Shown here: in pieces, positions 23,189 to 35,055 of the stretch
Layout: the number at the start of each line of letters is the position of its first letter
Numbering within the stretch: position 1 is the first letter of the stretch
Assembly: GCA_009193035.1 (NCBI GenBank)
Contig: SWDT01000003.1
Span: forward strand, 434,001 to 498,000
Origin: Halicephalobus mephisto
Lineage: Eukaryota > Nematoda > Chromadorea > Rhabditida > Panagrolaimidae
Length of the DNA: 64,000 nucleotides
Reading direction: 5' to 3'
The notes under the pieces: model-generated
Database searches by the model: none
What the model saw: the letters and a program-made list of their open reading frames with translations, nothing else
Told to the model about the DNA's origin: nothing
Translations under genes and position numbers: made by a program

Positions 23189-25392
23189 ATGGGAGTCATC
23201 GTTTTGAAGATAATTTTGCTGATCGCGATGGCAGTCGTGGCTCTGGTCGCCGGGACGATCCCGATGAAGGTCTACGATTATCTCAAAAAACGGTCCAAAG
23301 CCGGAGGGCATTCTTCGCTGATCATCAGTCTTCTTTCGTGTTTTGCCGGAGGGGTTATTCTCGGAGTTTGTCTTTTGGACATGTTTCCAGATGCACAGTA
23401 ATTTTAATAATTACTGTAATTTTAAAAAATTTTAAATTTCAGAGAAGATTCAAAAAATTTAAAAAACGACAAAATTTGGAAAGATTATCCATTTTTGGAA
23501 CTTTTCGTCGGAATCGGTTTTTTCATAGTGTACTTCCTCGAGGAAATCATCGACAGAATGTGCGTCCACGACCACGAAATCGAGAGAGAAAGAAGAATGA
23601 CTGTCAACTTCACTCCAGGAGAGCTCCAGAATCCCGACAATTCCTCGACTTCTTCCAATGGCAGAACCCAGGATTACGGTAGGTTTCTTGGATTTTAAAT
23701 TTCCTAATTACAATAATTTTTTAAAAATAATCCATGGATTACAATAAGTTTCTTGAATTTTAAATTTTCGAATTATAATAATTTTTTAAAAATAATCCAT
23801 GGATTACTATAGGTTTCTTAGATTTTAAATTTTCTAATTACGGTATTTTTTTAAAAATGATCCCTGGATTACAATAAGTTTCTTAGATTTTAAATTTTCG
23901 AATTACGATATTTTTTTTAAATGATCCATGGATTACGGTAAATTTCCTAAATTTTAAATTTCCGAATTACAGTAATTTCCAAGTTAGAAGTCCACAGATT
24001 ACAGTAATCCTCGAAATAGAAGTCCTTTAGATTACTGTAGTTTTGAGACTCGAATTTTTTAGATTATCGTAATTGTAAAACTCAAACTCTCTAGATTACT
24101 GTAATTGTAAAACTGAAACTTTCTGGATTACAGTAGTTTTGAAACACATTCTCCAAATTACGGTAGTTTTGAGACTCAAATTTTTTAGATTACCGTAATT
24201 GTAAAACTGAAACTTTTTGGATTACTGTAGTTTTAAAACAGAAACTTTCTAGATTACGGTAGTTTTGAGACTCAAATTTTTTAGATTACCGTAATTGTAA
24301 AACTGAAACTTTTTGGATTACTGTAGTTTTGAGACTCGAATTTTTCAAATTACGGTAGTTCTCCTAATGTGATTTTTTCAGAATCCGGGAATTCTTCGAA
24401 TCCAAAACTCCCGGATTACGGTAGTACGTATTCCAACAGGCCCCTGGCAGCGACGGAATGTTCGGTGGAAAAAATGGAAGAACACGATCCAGTAGGAAAA
24501 AAGAAAAATATAGTTTCTGCTTTCACGTTTGTCTTAGCTTTGATGATTCACACATTTTTGGAAGGATTTGCCTTCGGGGTTCAGGACACAGAAGTCAGCG
24601 TTACTTCTTTATTTTTCGGAATAATTGTCCACAAAGCTTTAGTTATGTTTTCTGTCGGAATGAGTTTAATCGAAAAATTACCCGACAAAAAAATTTTAAT
24701 ATTTATTTTTATTTCTGTTCTGGCCCTGGTGAGTCCTCTGGGAGGAGCCATAGGAATGGCCATCGAAGAATCAGACATTGCAGAAAAACCGAAAACAATT
24801 ATTATTACAATTTTGACTTGCTTCAGTATTGGATGTTTCTTTTTTATTACTTTTTTCGATGTAAGTTCAATTTTTAAAGTTAATTTAAAATTAAAAAAAA
24901 ATAATTTTTAAAATTAATCAAAAAATTAAAAAAAATAATTTTTAAATTAATCAAAAATTAAAAAAAAATAATTTTTAAATTAATTGAAAATTAAAATTAA
25001 TCAAAATTATTTTTTAAAAATTTTAATTTTTTTTAATTATAAAAATTTCAATTTTCTTAAAATTTATAAAAATGTTTATTTTTCAATTTTTTTAATTATT
25101 AAAATCTTTATTTTTTTAAATTATTAAAATTTATAAAAATGTTTATTTTTTCAGTTTTTTTAATTATAAAAATCTTTATTTTTTAATTTTTAAAACTTAT
25201 TTTTTTCAGATTCTTGCTGTGGAAAGAAAAAATCAACACAACAATCTACTTCAATGGATAGCTTGTGTGCTTGGTTTCATCTGTGTCGGTGTGATAATCC
25301 TTCTAGAAGGAGGTGACGACGACGACAGTACGACCTCAACCCCGACGCCTTGTCTGCCACAAGCCCTGACGGAAGCCCTGAAGTCGTTCTGA
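23189..25392 (+). CDS. ZIP (SLC39)-family metal transporter, 4 exons, 368 aa
   Basis: Exons are 23189-23397, 23443-23678, 24382-24860 and 25210-25392; phases 2, 1, 0 all join. An acceptor (TTTCAG, 23176) lies 12 nt before the ATG, as in trans-spliced genes. The protein is multi-pass: TM1 near residues 5-25, TM2 about 44-63, TM3 about 87-103, a charged loop with HDHEIERERR, then TM4 with HTFLEGFAFG (His205, Glu209), TM5 with HKALVMFSVG (His232), and three more helices. His and Glu/Gly in TM4 and His in TM5 are the family's metal-site positions. TM5 has HK rather than HE, as in ZIP1/2/3-type members. ZIPs move zinc, iron or manganese into the cytosol. Substrate and membrane are not determined by the sequence. 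The C-terminus (GGDDDDSTTSTPTP...) is an acidic, threonine-rich tail. Confidence 0.85.
23690..24370 (+). repeat. Two tandem arrays in ZIP intron 3
   Basis: 23690-23960 has about five 62-bp units with AATAATCCATGGATTACAAT. 23990-24370 has about ten units of TTTTTAGATTACCGTAATTG or GGATTACTGTAGTTTTGAGA type. Exon 2 ends in GGATTACG and exon 3 carries CCGGATTACGGTAG, matching the repeat words. Confidence 0.8.
24861..25209 (+). other. ZIP intron 4, AT-rich
   Basis: Low-complexity intron of AATAATTTTTAAATTAAT and TTATTTTTTAATTTTT phrases. No other signal. Confidence 0.6.
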
Positions 25393-25399
25393 AGTCGTC

Positions 25400-26210
25400 C
25401 AAAATTCAGATACTGTAAAAACACATTTCGAAATCAGATTACTCTATAGTCATTTTTCTGGAATCCAGAATCCTCGAAAAAATTCAGAATTTAATTTTTT
25501 AAGAACATCTTCGAAAATTAAAGATCTCTAAGATTTTTGGAGATCTGCATACTGTAGAAATGTTTCAAAACTCAGTTATTCTAAAAACATCTTCGACAAT
25601 TCAGACTCCCTGAAATCATTCTCCAGAATCCAACAATAAAGTCATTTCCCAGAATTCATATTCTCCAAGATGTTTTAGAATTTATTTTCTTCAGAATCTG
25701 TATTCTCTAAGATGTTCTAGAATTCAGTAATTACAATATCATCTTCCAGAATCCAGAATCTTCAGAATCTGCATTCTCTAAGATGTTCTAGAATCCAGTC
25801 ACTACAATATCACCTTCCAGAATCTAGTGACTCAAAAACTGCCTCCCAGAATCCAGAATCTGTATTCTCTAAGATGTTCTAGAATTCAGTAATTACAATA
25901 TCATCTTCCAGAATCTTCATTCTGTAAGATATTCTATAATTCACTTACTACAATATCACCTTCCAGAATCTAGTGACTCCAAAACTGCCTTTCAGAATCC
26001 AGAATCTTCAGAATCCATATTCTCTAAGATGTTCCAAAATCCAGTGACTCCAAAACTGCCTCCTAGAATTCAACCCCTTCAGAATCAATACTCCCCAAGA
26101 TGATCTAGAATTTAGTTATTCCAAAAACGCCTTCCAGAATCCATATCGTCTGAAATTTCTCAGAATCTAAACCCTTCGAAAAACCTTCCAAATTTTCTAA
26201 AATCAATTTT
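25400..26210 (+). repeat. Tandem array, unit about 60 bp, about 12 copies, 3' of ZIP
   Basis: Units have CCAGAATCTTCAGAATCTG, TATTCTCTAAGATGTTCTAG and CAGTAATTACAATATCATC. AATAAA occurs at about 25633, but it cannot be assigned with confidence as the ZIP polyadenylation signal. Confidence 0.75.
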
Positions 26211-26479
26211 TCAAGTCGTCAATCTCCCAAGAAACCAAAAATTCTCGATTTCTCCACGGGCTCGATTATCTAGCATAATGCTCATAATTCATTAAACATT
26301 AAAATAAAAAATAATCATTTATGCTCAACTACAGTATCACAACTAGTAAATTTAGACATTCTCGGCAGCAAGCACACCGGTAAAAATGGCCAAACAAGCT
26401 TTAAAAAAACAATTTTATATTATAAAAAGCAGAAATTGACGTTGAAATTGTCTCAACACGAATATCAGGGATCCCATAG

Positions 26480-26845
26480 AATTACAGTAACCAGAGAATT
26501 GATTTTAGATGATGGTAGTTTTGTAATTACAGTAATCAGAGAATTGATTTTAGATGATAATAGTTTTGTAATTACAGTAACCATAGAATTGATTCTAGAT
26601 GATAGTAGTTTCGTAATTACAGTAATCAGAGAATTGATTTTAGATAATAGTAGTTTTGTAATTACAGTAATCTGCGAATTGATTCTAGGTGACAATTACC
26701 TCAAAATTACAGTAACCAGAGAATTGATTCTAGGTGACAATTATTTCGTAATTACAGTAACTTGTAAATTGATTATAGGTAACAATTATTTCGTAATTAC
26801 AGTAACCTATAGGTTAATTCTACGTGACAGTTGTTTCGAAATTAT
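26480..26845 (+). repeat. 45-bp minisatellite, about 8 copies, between convergent ZIP and PLD genes
   Basis: The unit is TTTTGTAATTACAGTAATCA then GAGAATTGATTTTAGATGAT and a short linker. Because 45 is a multiple of three, both strands stay open in long frames (plus 26436-26867, minus 26465-26695). The 15-residue peptide repeats are a consequence, not evidence of a protein. Confidence 0.85.
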
Positions 26846-26895
26846 TCCCGTGCAAAGAGCTCGTTGAAGGTGGGCTTCATCACTTGTTTTAAAAA

Positions 26896-29800
26896 TTACG
26901 TGAATAATGAACTCGGAACCAGACCTTCTTTCGTCGTTATCTGAGGAGATAAATTTTCTTTAACCAGAAAATTCGTTGGAAACAAAACTAAACTTCCCAC
27001 AACTTGTTTTAATTTAACTTTCGCCATGTCCGGATTATAAGTGGCCATTGTCATTTCTTTCGACCAATACCGTAATTCATCAAAATTCTCCACCTGTAAA
27101 AAAAGTTTTAAAATTACATTAAAATCCATAAAAAAAAGTCGACATAAAATTAAAATCTGCAGTTTGTTCGCAGTTCGCTCAACATCAAAATTAAAGTCAA
27201 AATCAAAACCGCAGCTTGCATGCAAAATTCAAAAAACTCATTCAATATCAAATTAAAATTTAATCAAAATCCGCACCTTGCATGCAAAATTCAAAAAATT
27301 TATTCAACATCAAAATTAAAATTTAACTGAAATCCGCACCTTGCACGCAACATTCAAAAAATTTATTTAACATCAAATTAAAATTTAATCAAAATCCGCA
27401 CCTTGCACGCAACATTCAAAAAATTTATTCAACATCAAATTAAAATTTAATCAAAATCCGCACCTTGCATGCAACATTCAAAAAATCTATTCAACATCAA
27501 AATTAAAACCTAACAAAAATCTGCAGCTTGCACGCAGCATTTTCGCAGATTGCCTTATCTAGTTATTAAAAATTCAATTTTAAATTTTATATCGACTATT
27601 TTATATACTTAAATACAGTAATATTAAACTCACCAAATCAGTTGGAATAACTCTAAATACTTCTTCATAAATTTTTGTATTTTCTTTTGCTATTTTTGAC
27701 CATATATCAACAAAAAACGAATCAGAAACAGGATCTTCAAAATCAATATCAAATTCAGGTTCTGATGGATGTAATACTCCATCTAATATTCCCAAATGTT
27801 CTTTCATTAATCTTTTTCTCAAAGAACTTGCGTATTTTCCCGATTTATACGGTTTATTATTCATTCTACTCGGCAAAAATTCCTTGTCCGTGATGACTAG
27901 ACATACTTCACTATCACGATTTCCTGCTTGAGATCTATCGTTAATATTGGCACTTCCAATTACCGTATGCATATCATCCACAATCATCAATTTACAATGA
28001 ACATAAATCAATTCAGTCACCAATTTTCCACAAAGTTCATCATATGTCCTTAAACCACTAAAAGAAATATATTTCCAAGGATCCGTAATTCCTGCATCTT
28101 TCAGACATTCCAACAAAGAATGCGGACCTCTAGAGATAGACAAATAAGTATAGTGTAATACTGCCAAAAGAGCAGAATACTGCGAATTTCTAATGTCACC
28201 CTCAAAACCAGGCAGCAATGGAAGAATAATATAAACACGAAAAGTTTCTCCTTCCCTAAAAAATACAAAATTACAAAAATTAAACATTTTTAACAAAGTT
28301 AAATTTTACTGCAATCTACAGTAATCTAAGTAGCAATTTCACTTTTCTGATGGTTATTTCGTGATTTTATACAATTTCACAATTAATATTATTTTATAAA
28401 ATCATAAAAATTTTCCCAAAATCGTCTCGAGATCAATTTTTAGAATAATTCCAAAATTCACGATGAGACAATTTTTATTTTTCAAAATAATAATTTCATA
28501 ATTAATACAGTATAACTTGGATGTAAAATACCCCCGCTATAACATATCTCTTGTTATAGGATACGGTATGAGTGAGTTTGGTTAGTCTGTCTTCAAATTT
28601 ACCCCCGCTATGATATATCTTATAAAATACGCTTTGCCCGGTCCCAAGGAGATATTTTATATCCAAGTTCGACTGTAACATTATCATCAAAATGAAAATG
28701 GAACAAGTTTATTTTGAAATTGTAATACAGTATAACTTGGATATAAGATACCCCCGCTATAACATATCTCTTGTTATAGCATACGGTTTGAGTGAGTTTG
28801 GTTAGTCTGCCTTCAAATTTACACCTACTATGATATATCCTTTCTTATAACATACGCTTTCCCCCGTCCCAAGGAGATATTTTATATCCATGTTCGACTG
28901 TATATTATTGTCCACGTCCAGTGACTATTCCAAATTTCTAAGTTACCCTAGGACCGTAGTTAGACGCAGCTGATCTGAGATATTTAAACCAGTAGAAACA
29001 ATCCTAAATTAATTATTCAGTATTCGAATTTCACCATTCTGTATTCTCCCCATCCGAACCGTCAAAATAAAATCTGTTGGAACCGATCCAAGACATTGAC
29101 AATTGTTATCCTTAATTTCGTAACAAATTCAATCTAACCCTAACCACTTCCAGAGAGCAGTTAATACGCAAGCAAACATAACTTTTGATTTCTTAACAAT
29201 TGCAAAATATAACACAATCGTCACATTTTTCATGGATATTCTATTTTTGTGACGAAAATTGAAACAATAATAATAATAATTTTCATTTTTTACTGGATTA
29301 AAAGTTATTTTTATGTGTTAATATCAGTGGATTATATAGATATATGGATATATTAAAACAGCCCTGATTATGAGATTTATTATATTCAATGCATAGGTTC
29401 CATTAAGTCCAAAAAAACTTTTAGTTTTGTAACAATCGTCATATTTTTCATATATATTTAGTATTTGTCACAAAAATTAAAACATAATAGTAATAATTTC
29501 CATTTCTTACTGGATTAAAAGTTACAGTTTTTTGTATATTGATATTTGTGGATTATATAGATATATGGATACATTAAAACAGCCCTGATTATGAGATTTA
29601 TTATATTCAATGCATAGGTTCCATTAAGTCCAAAAAAACTTTTAGTTTTGTAACAATCGTCATATTTTTCATATATATTTAGTATTTGTCACAAAAATTA
29701 AAACATAATAGTAATAATTTCCATTTCTTACTGGATTAAAAGTTACAGTTTTTTGTATATTGATATTTGTGGATTATATAGATATATGGATACATTAAAA

Positions 29801-32800
29801 CAGCCCTGATTATCAGATTTATTATATTCAATGCATAGGTTCCATTAAGTCCAAAAAAACTTTTAGTTTTGTAACAATCGTCATATTTTTCATATATATT
29901 TAGTATTTGTCACAAAAATTAAAATAATAATAATTTTCATTTTTTACTGAACCAAAAGTTATGCTTCTTCTTGTATATACCGTAATTTATATAAAAACAT
30001 AAAAAACCAACCTGTGAGCTCTGATGATTCGTTCACAAAGAACTTTGCAAATTTCATTCATAACATCGACGGAATTAATCATAGAAACAAAAAATTGATT
30101 TTCTATATAAATATAATGTTTAGCATTAGCAATCAACGACAAATAAGCTTGTTGAATTGAAGTTTCAGTTTTATCCATCAAAGCAGACCAATTCGACACA
30201 GATCTGACAACTTGGACTTCAGTATTGTAAGTATCTTTCGTCAAAAAAACTTGCGGAACTTTGATCCAATCGTAGGATTTCGGAAGCAGATAAGGATAAT
30301 CATTATTGTCTTTCAATTTCTCGCTCTAGAATTAATTTATTTTAATTTTACAGAAATTCCAAAAAATATAAAATTAAATATTTTTGAAATTTAATATTAT
30401 TTTTAAAGTTTTAAATTTAATATTTTTTAAGTTTTAAATTAAATATTAGTTTTAGAATTTAAAATTATATATTATCTTTGTGACTTTAAATTATTTTTAA
30501 AGTTTTAGATTAAATATTTTTTAAGTTTTAGATTAAATACTACTTTTAGAATTTAAAATTAAATATTATCTTTGAAATTTTAAATTATTTTTAAAGTTTT
30601 AAAGTAAATATTTTTTAAGTTTTAAATTAAATATTAGTTTTAGGATTTAAAATTAAATATTATCTTTGAAATTTTAAATTATTTTTTAAGTTTTAAATTA
30701 AATATTAGTTTTAGAATTTAAAATTAAATATTTTTTAAGTTTTAGATTAAATACTACTTTTAGAATTTAAAATTAAATATTATCTTTGAGATTTTAAATT
30801 ATTTTTATAACTTAAAATTTAAAATTTAATATTATTTTTTAAGTTTTAAATTAAATATTAGTTTTAGAATTTAAAATTAAATAAAAAACCAACCTTAGTG
30901 GCATTCCATCTCTGGATAAAATGCCTAGCAGCATCTCTTGCGGCTTCGCCATAAGTAACTGCGTGGATATCATGCCATGGCATTCTTGGGATCTGATATC
31001 TATCCGTAAAATCAGTAAAAGCATCATGAACATCCACAAAATCTCTATGAACATAATTAACGTAATCTTTTCCAGGAAATAATTTTCCAGCACCTTCAAG
31101 TCCACTTACGTCTACTGTAGCTTCTTTTGCTCTGTAATAATTTACTAAATATTCTTCTGTTACATCTTCACTTTCTAAAGCATATCTCCATCGTTTTTTT
31201 ACTCTGTTCGTTTTCAGATTAGCTATTACTCTTCTGACGACATTCTTGTTTCTCGATTCAGTTCCTGTCAACGGATTCGACGATTTTACTGTATGACTTA
31301 TTTGGTTGGAATTTGGATTTTTTACAGTAACCTTAACCATTGCCGTTCCTTTTGGGATTTCTCTGTTGACATTAACCAGATCCGCCAAGGTCAATTTTCC
31401 CGATTTTTCGTCTAAATTCGATTTTTTTTTCCAAATTTTCACGTTCGAATTTTCAGAATTCCCAGGTACATCTATTACAGTAATATTCGATGTATCTTTA
31501 TGTTCATTATTTCCATCTACAGTATCTGTTTCTTCTATATTTTCTTTTTTACTTGTAGATACTGTAATTTTTTTCATTTTAACAACTTTACTTACTTTTG
31601 ATTTCAATTTAGATTCTTTTTCTTTAACAAAAAAAACATCTTCTTCAAGTTCTTTTCCATGTTCATTGAGAAATTTTTGAACAATTTCTCTCGTTTCTGG
31701 TTTTTTTTTCTCCATCATGTCGTTCACCATCGATGACGTCGCTGCTTCCACCGCTGCGGCCAGACCGTTCGCGATGTTAAATTCCTCCGTTTTTTTTGGT
31801 GCTATTTGAATCGATCCTAAATCAGTTAAAACATGTTTTTCATCATCCCATCTGCCATAACATAGATCTATTCCTCCAACAAATGCAATCAATTGATCTA
31901 TTATTAATAATTTCTCATGATGAGCCCACATAAAAGTGCCCGTGCCTACGTAATGATCCGGATGTCTCATTACTTTAATATTCGGATGTAACCCTTGTAA
32001 AGTTCTTTTAGCATATATACTTTGAATCGTCAAAGCCATCTCTACTTCCTTATACAGTAACACGAAGATTCTAACACCTCTTTCTGCAATCCTCTTCAGA
32101 ATCTGGTCCAATCTCCACCGATTTCCTTCTGCCATCGGCCGTTTCATATATACTTCCGGACAAAGCCACCAATCAGCGATAAATATTTCTTCTCTAGCCA
32201 GTTCCATCAACGAAGCCGCTCTTTCCCAATAACTTCTAGCATCTACAAACCATTGACATAAACTTTTTTCTCTCACGGGAAAAGAAGATCCATATCTTTT
32301 CGGTTTCAGCCATATGTGTCCCGTCGTTAAAGATACTTTTTCAATCGTTTTCTTCCAAAAAAGTGCGTCATCCATCTGCTTACATTTCATATGTAAAACG
32401 CTGAAAAACAAAATATATAAAATTACAAAAACTAAATTTTTTATAAAATTCAGAAATTAAAAATTCCAAAATCATATATGAAAATTCCTCTAAACGAATT
32501 TTTAGAATCTAAATTTACTTACAATTTTAATTTTCTGTGATTATTTCGAAATAGTATATTGTGAAAATCATATATCAACTTTTTATGGAACTTTCTCGAA
32601 TAGAATTTCCAGAACTTTTTAGAATCTAAATTTATCTACAATTTTAATTTCGTGCAAAAATTATTTCGAAATAGTATATTATGAAAACCATATATCAATT
32701 TTTTATGGAGCTTTTTAGAATTTAAATTTATCTACAATTTTAATTTCATGCAAAAATTATTTCGAAATAAATCGTAATTATGAAAATCATATATCAACTT

Positions 32801-35055
32801 TTTACCAAATGATCCCAATGCGAATTTTCAGAACTTTTTAGAATTTAAATTTATCTACAATTTTAATTTCATGCAATTATTTTATGATTACTTCAACCTG
32901 TATTTCCTTAATCATATCCCAAAACACCTAGATTAAAATTATAAAAAATGCAAAACCTAAGATCGACAATTATATGCCAAATTTCAATAAATATCCAAAA
33001 AAACCACAATTATCTCATAGTACTTTGAAAATTCATTTTTTACAAAAACTTACTGTTGTTGATTCGATATTATAAATTCTCGTTCATTTTTCAGACTTGT
33101 TAGTAATTCTTTAGGATTAATTTCAAAACTTTCGTCAATCAACAAAACTAATCTTATTCTTTCATTATTGGGATTCATATAGCAACAATAAGTGTCTTTA
33201 ACGATCAGCCATCTTTTGCCCCAGGGCAGGAAGTACCTCACGCAGCACTGCTTCATCCCGACGTACACTCTTCCTCCTCCCGGTCGTTTTTTTAACATTC
33301 CTTCTTTATATTTTCCTCCTATTTCATTTATAAACGAAAATCTTGAAATTTCCAAAAATTCTGCTGTTTCGTGATAATTTCTATTCACTGGAACACTCAA
33401 TACTGACCGTAACCAAGCTTCTAATTTCTCTTTTCTTTCTTGAACATGGTCTTCTGAAACCATCGAATCCGGCACCATCGGGAAGTGCGGCAGATTCTGT
33501 CTCGATCCAGGGTTGTTTTTCTCGAGTTTAGTTCCTTCATTTCCGGATTCTGTACTGCTTCTTGATTTTTCGTTTTTTGCATCTTCTAATGAAATTTGTT
33601 TTAAATCTTCATTTTTCGACAATACATGAGTTACATCGTACAATTCTTCTTTGAAATTTTCTTCTTCATCTCTGGAATACTTATAAGGACATCCATCTCT
33701 GTGTTCTCGTCCGTAAAAAGTATTAACAACATCTTCGAAGTGCCTCTGAGTCCTTCTCAACGGAGCTTTGATCCTTTCCACCGCTCTGTGAGTCATGAGT
33801 TTGTTCGAAAAAAAACTAAAATCTTTGTATCTTTTTTCAATTTGCCATTGAAATTTTCCATGTTCTAGTTGAATTGTGTAAATATAAGGATTCAGAAGAC
33901 TATAGCTCGAATTGTCCTTCTTCACATTAATAATCACCGCGTCAATAGGCAATCCAGGAATCCAGTAGCCGTTTTTTCTGAAGTCATCTTGAGATTCGTA
34001 GATTGAACTATACGGAATATAGCCTAAAAATCATAAAAAATTATAAAAATTACAAAAATCATAAAAAATTACAAAAATTAAAAAATCAAATTTTTTATAA
34101 AATTATCTCGAAACAAATTTTTAGGATTCTTGATTTCAGAAGTTCGTTGTGTAAATTTCTATTGAATTCTCGCAGACTCTAGATATCATTGTAAAAATTA
34201 CATATGAAACTTGTTCACAAGTAGTTTTAGAACAAATTTTTAGAACTTGTTAGAACCGAAAATAGTCTATATGGTTATTTCCATACTTTATATAATTTTC
34301 TAATTTTACAATTTTACAATTATAAAATCCATATATGAAACTTGTTTACAAATAGTTTTAGAATGAATTTTTAAAACTTGTTAGAATTTTATATAAACTA
34401 CAGGACAGTTATTTCGTAATTAGATTATCACTAGTCATACATGAAACTTGTTTACAAATAGTTTTAGAATGAATTTTTAGAACTTGTTAGAACCGAAAAT
34501 AGTCTATATGGTTATTTCCATACTTTATATAATTGTCTAATCTTACAATTATAAAATCCATATATGAAACTTGTTAGAATTTTATATAAACTACAGGACG
34601 GTTGTTTCGTATTTAGATTATTATTAGTCATGTGAAAATTACTGCGAAATTACCTTAGGACGAATTTTCAGAACTCACGAGTGCCTAATGTAGTCTACGT
34701 TAAACTTGTTCTATAATCTTATCTGATTTCGCAATCAACGTCTTCGAACTACATTTTACTTAAATGAAATTTTAAATTTTTAAATTTCGATATATGAAAT
34801 TTAAAATTTTGTGTTTATTTTTGGAGTTGATGGTTAAATATGGAAGTAATACCAAACATCCAAAAAATCCTACTTAAAACGAAAAATATTTTACATATGA
34901 AATTTTATTTTATTTTTATAAAAAAACAAACCTCTTCTTCGTCTCGGAGACGCCGATTGCTCTTTGAAACAATCACATTCAAAATTTGGATCGTTTTCGA
35001 AAGAAATAATTTCTCCGGTTTCGTCTGGTTGAACTGTATCTGAATCTGAAGTCAT
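26896..35055 (-). CDS. Phospholipase D (PX-PH-HKD type), 6 exons, 1244 aa
   Basis: Exons in transcript order are 35055-34932, 34023-33054, 32400-30894, 30325-30012, 28255-27634 and 27093-26896; phases 1, 2, 0, 2, 0 join exactly. The family hydrolyses phosphatidylcholine to phosphatidic acid and choline on cytoplasmic membrane faces. A PX domain starts near residue 70 (EKRYKDF; interrupted by a low-complexity stretch at about 185-225). The PH domain covers about 280-390. The first HKD is HEKLLIID (His526, Lys528, Asp533), followed by a long charged loop with repeated KKKP/KVSKVVK. Then come KDYVNYVHRDFVDV and RMPWHDI. The second HKD is HCKLMIVD (His1058, Lys1060, Asp1065), then IGSANINDRS. Both catalytic motifs are complete. 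It is longer than human PLD1 (1074 aa), mainly in the loop and PX insertion. Introns contain five separate arrays and two MITE-like elements. The start is the first ATG in frame; an unseen upstream exon cannot be excluded. Confidence 0.93.
27130..27545 (-). repeat. Tandem array, unit about 62 bp, about 6 copies, in PLD intron 5
   Basis: Units (plus strand) contain AATCCGCACCTTGCATGCAA, then TTCAAAAAATTTATTCAAC and ATCAAATTAAAATTTAAT. The CTTGCATGCAA core is near-palindromic. Confidence 0.8.
28506..28677. mobile_element. MITE-like element, copy 1, in PLD intron 4
   Basis: A TA pair flanks each side. The left end is CAGTATAACTTGGATGTAAA and the right end, reverse-complemented, is CAGTCGAACTTGGATATAAA, so the inverted ends match at about 20 of 23 positions. 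TA flanks and CAGT ends are hallmarks of Tc1/mariner-pogo elements. At about 170 bp it encodes nothing and would be non-autonomous. The interior holds CGCTATAACA...TGTTATAG, a further small inverted repeat. Confidence 0.7.
28726..28902. mobile_element. MITE-like element, copy 2, in PLD intron 4
   Basis: It has the same structure and orientation as the copy at 28506-28677 and lies only 48 bp away: TA, then CAGTATAACTTGGATATAAG, and at the right end ATATCCATGTTCGACTG then TA. The interior is about 90 % alike by eye. The pair could be two insertions or a tandem duplication of one. Confidence 0.7.
29205..29960 (+). repeat. Dispersed repeat family A, 3.4 tandem copies of a 221-bp unit in PLD intron 4
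   Basis: AACAATCGTC occurs at 29431, 29652 and, as part of AACAATCG, at 29873, exactly 221 bp apart; a diverged copy starts near 29210. Other unit words are TTTAGTATTTGTCACAAAAA, GGATTATATAGATATATGGA and AACAGCCCTGATTATGAGAT. The last three copies are nearly identical, implying recent amplification. Confidence 0.9.
30340..30890 (-). repeat. AT-rich array in PLD intron 3
   Basis: About six units of roughly 60-110 bp made of TTTTAAATTAAATATTAGTT and TAGAATTTAAAATTAAATAT. Low complexity; no other feature. Confidence 0.7.
32410..32900 (-). repeat. Tandem array, unit about 115 bp, about 4 copies, in PLD intron 2
   Basis: Plus-strand words CATATATCAACTTTTTATGG, AACTTTTTAGAATTTAAATT and TTATCTACAATTTTAATTTC recur in order. 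Confidence 0.75.
34120..34650 (-). repeat. Tandem array in PLD intron 1, unit about 115-230 bp
   Basis: Words TATGAAACTTGTTTACAAAT, AGTTTTAGAATGAATTTTTA and AATAGTCTATATGGTTATTT alternate in a compound array of two related sub-units. Confidence 0.7.
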
